From Alicycliphilus denitrificans K601 (GTDB lineage: Bacteria; Pseudomonadota; Gammaproteobacteria; Burkholderiales; Burkholderiaceae_C), in the NCBI RefSeq assembly GCF_000204645.1, contig NC_015422.1:2187001-2251000 (forward strand): 64,000 bases of DNA. The letters run 5' to 3'. A program made the position numbers and the translations under genes. The notes under the pieces are model-generated. The model ran no database searches. It was given only the letters and a program-made list of their open reading frames with translations, and was not told the DNA's origin. Shown here one piece after another: positions 63,094 through 64,000 of the stretch (the stretch's first letter is position 1; the number at the start of each line of letters is the position of its first letter).

Positions 63094-63567
63094 TCAGCGG
63101 TGGCGGCTCTTCATGGCGCGCTCCACCTCGCGCTTGCCCTCGCGTTCCTTGATGGTGTCGCGCTTGTCGTGTTCTGCCTTGCCCTTGGCCAGGGCGATGT
63201 CGCACTTGGCACGACCGTCCTTCCAGTGCAGGTTCAGCGGCACCAGGGTGTAGCCCTTCTGTTCCACCTTGCCGATGAGGCGGCGGATCTCGTCCTTGTG
63301 CAGCAGCAGCTTCTTGATACGTGTGGCGTCGGGATTGACGTGGGTGGACGCGGTCTTCAGCGGATTGATCTGGCAGCCGATCAGGAAGAGCTCGCCATCC
63401 TTGATGACCACGTAGCCGTCGGTGAGCTGCACCTTGCCCTCGCGCAGCGCCTTGACCTCCCAGCCGTGCAGCACCATGCCGGCCTCGTGGCGCTCTTCGA
63501 AGAAGTAGTTGTATGCCGCTTTCTTGTTGTCGGCGATGCGTGACGATGTTTCGGGTTTCTTGGCCAT
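63094..63567 (-). CDS. smpB: SsrA-binding protein SmpB
   Basis: 157 residues. [50 protein letters not shown] and a basic C-terminal tail ([20 protein letters not shown]). It carries tmRNA to stalled ribosomes. No ssrA gene is in the window. Divergent from ratA, the standard smpB-ratA neighbourhood. Confidence 0.96.
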   Translation of the reverse strand: MAKKPETSSRIADNKKAAYNYFFEERHEAGMVLHGWEVKALREGKVQLTDGYVVIKDGELFLIGCQINPLKTASTHVNPDATRIKKLLLHKDEIRRLIGKVEQKGYTLVPLNLHWKDGRAKCDIALAKGKAEHDKRDTIKEREGKREVERAMKSRHR

Positions 63568-63713
63568 GGTGAATAAATGCGGCGCAAACCGGAAGATCCA
63601 AGCTCTCCCTACAATTGTTGTCGTCTCGCCCCACGATTCTAGGGCGCATCCACGGCATCCCTACCTGGAGGGGTGACGGCCGGCACGGCCCGAGCCCGGT
63701 TCCCGCAGTCTTC

Positions 63714-64000
63714 ATGAAAACCGTCAACAAGTCCGTTCTCATCTGGTACAGCCCCGAAGAAATGTTCGCCCTCGTGACGGACGTGGCCAAGTACCCGCAG
63801 TTCCTGCCCTGGTGCGACCACGCCACCGTGCTGGAGCGCAGCGAGCACGGAATGAAGGCGGAGGTGGGCATCTCCCTTGGCGGGCTGCACAAGTCCTTCG
63901 TGACGCGCAACACCCACGAAGAGGGCCGCCGCGTGAAGATGGAGCTGGTCGAGGGGCCGTTCTCCAAGCTCGATGGGGACTGGCACTTCCACCCCGTGGG
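63714..64000 (+). CDS. ratA: SRPBCC/COQ10-type protein RatA (cut by window edge)
   Basis: 95 codons are visible before the right edge; the frame is open. MKTVNKSVLIWYSPEEMFAL, VTDVAKYPQFLPWCDHATVL and EGPFSKLDGDWHF match the START-like RatA/COQ10 family. E. coli RatA was described as inhibiting 70S formation; COQ10 relatives bind ubiquinone, and the latter role is more general. Pairing with smpB is conserved in many proteobacteria. Confidence 0.92.
   Translation, partial: MKTVNKSVLIWYSPEEMFALVTDVAKYPQFLPWCDHATVLERSEHGMKAEVGISLGGLHKSFVTRNTHEEGRRVKMELVEGPFSKLDGDWHFHPV

Overview
The window is high-GC DNA whose genes read as those of a betaproteobacterium in the Comamonadaceae (Acidovorax/Alicycliphilus/Comamonas type). 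The evidence is the set of protein families and neighbourhoods: a MetR-like regulator, a prpC-acnD-prpF methylcitrate cluster, a tctDE/tctCBA cluster, a DUF748/DUF349 pair, and rimP-nusA-infB-rbfA-truB-typA. Short repeats of a kind I associate with this family point the same way. There is no rRNA, prophage, CRISPR array or intact IS element. Most of the window is ordinary chromosomal backbone.

Layout. 1-2.97 kb: end of metR, then a Fur-box-headed iron-uptake operon (DUF3649, PepSY, DUF3325) that looks decayed: two frameshifts in the PepSY gene and a shortened DUF3649 gene. 2.98-11.6 kb: a DUF3016 lipoprotein, then the 2-methylcitrate (propionate) cluster read leftwards (thioesterase, prpC, acnD, prpF, lyase), with a divergent XRE/short-chain-fatty-acyl regulator. 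11.7-14.7 kb: a LysR regulator divergent from a VOC protein and a lipoprotein alpha/beta hydrolase, then hslR. 14.7-20.1 kb: tctE-tctD divergent from tctC-tctB-tctA (tricarboxylate uptake). 20.2-26.9 kb: a 3-hydroxybutyrate oligomer hydrolase followed at its stop codon by a MITE-like element, a SYLF lipoprotein, a sulfur module (rhodanese, YeeE/YedE carrier, 55-residue protein) and hemH. 26.9-34.4 kb: HAD phosphatase, P-type ATPase, alpha/beta hydrolase, metY, CBS protein, aroC.

34.4-44.5 kb: nrdR, glyA, a lytic transglycosylase, a 717-base gap holding two divergent structured RNAs, then a large DUF748 envelope protein and a DUF349 protein. 44.6-50.5 kb: two tandem tRNA-Leu(CAG) genes, rnr, an SDR gene and an orphan module of two c-type cytochromes plus a thioredoxin-like protein. 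50.5-58.9 kb: the rimP-nusA-infB-rbfA-truB-typA translation operon, headed by a promoter with an intrinsic terminator only about 20 bases downstream. 58.9-64 kb: methyltransferase, HIBCH-like hydrolase, a lipoprotein/ECF sigma/anti-sigma operon, smpB and the start of ratA.

The most striking feature at the scale of the whole window is a short dispersed palindromic repeat (core AGCGCTT...AAGCGCT next to AGCTAT). I find 12 copies in 64 kb. Seven are intergenic, one spans the acnD/prpF junction and supplies the acnD C-terminus, and four lie inside reading frames (tctD, DUF349 gene, truB, HIBCH gene) without breaking them. The best candidates for undescribed biology are this repeat family, the two structured RNAs at 37.2-37.9 kb, and the apparent attenuator ahead of rimP-nusA.
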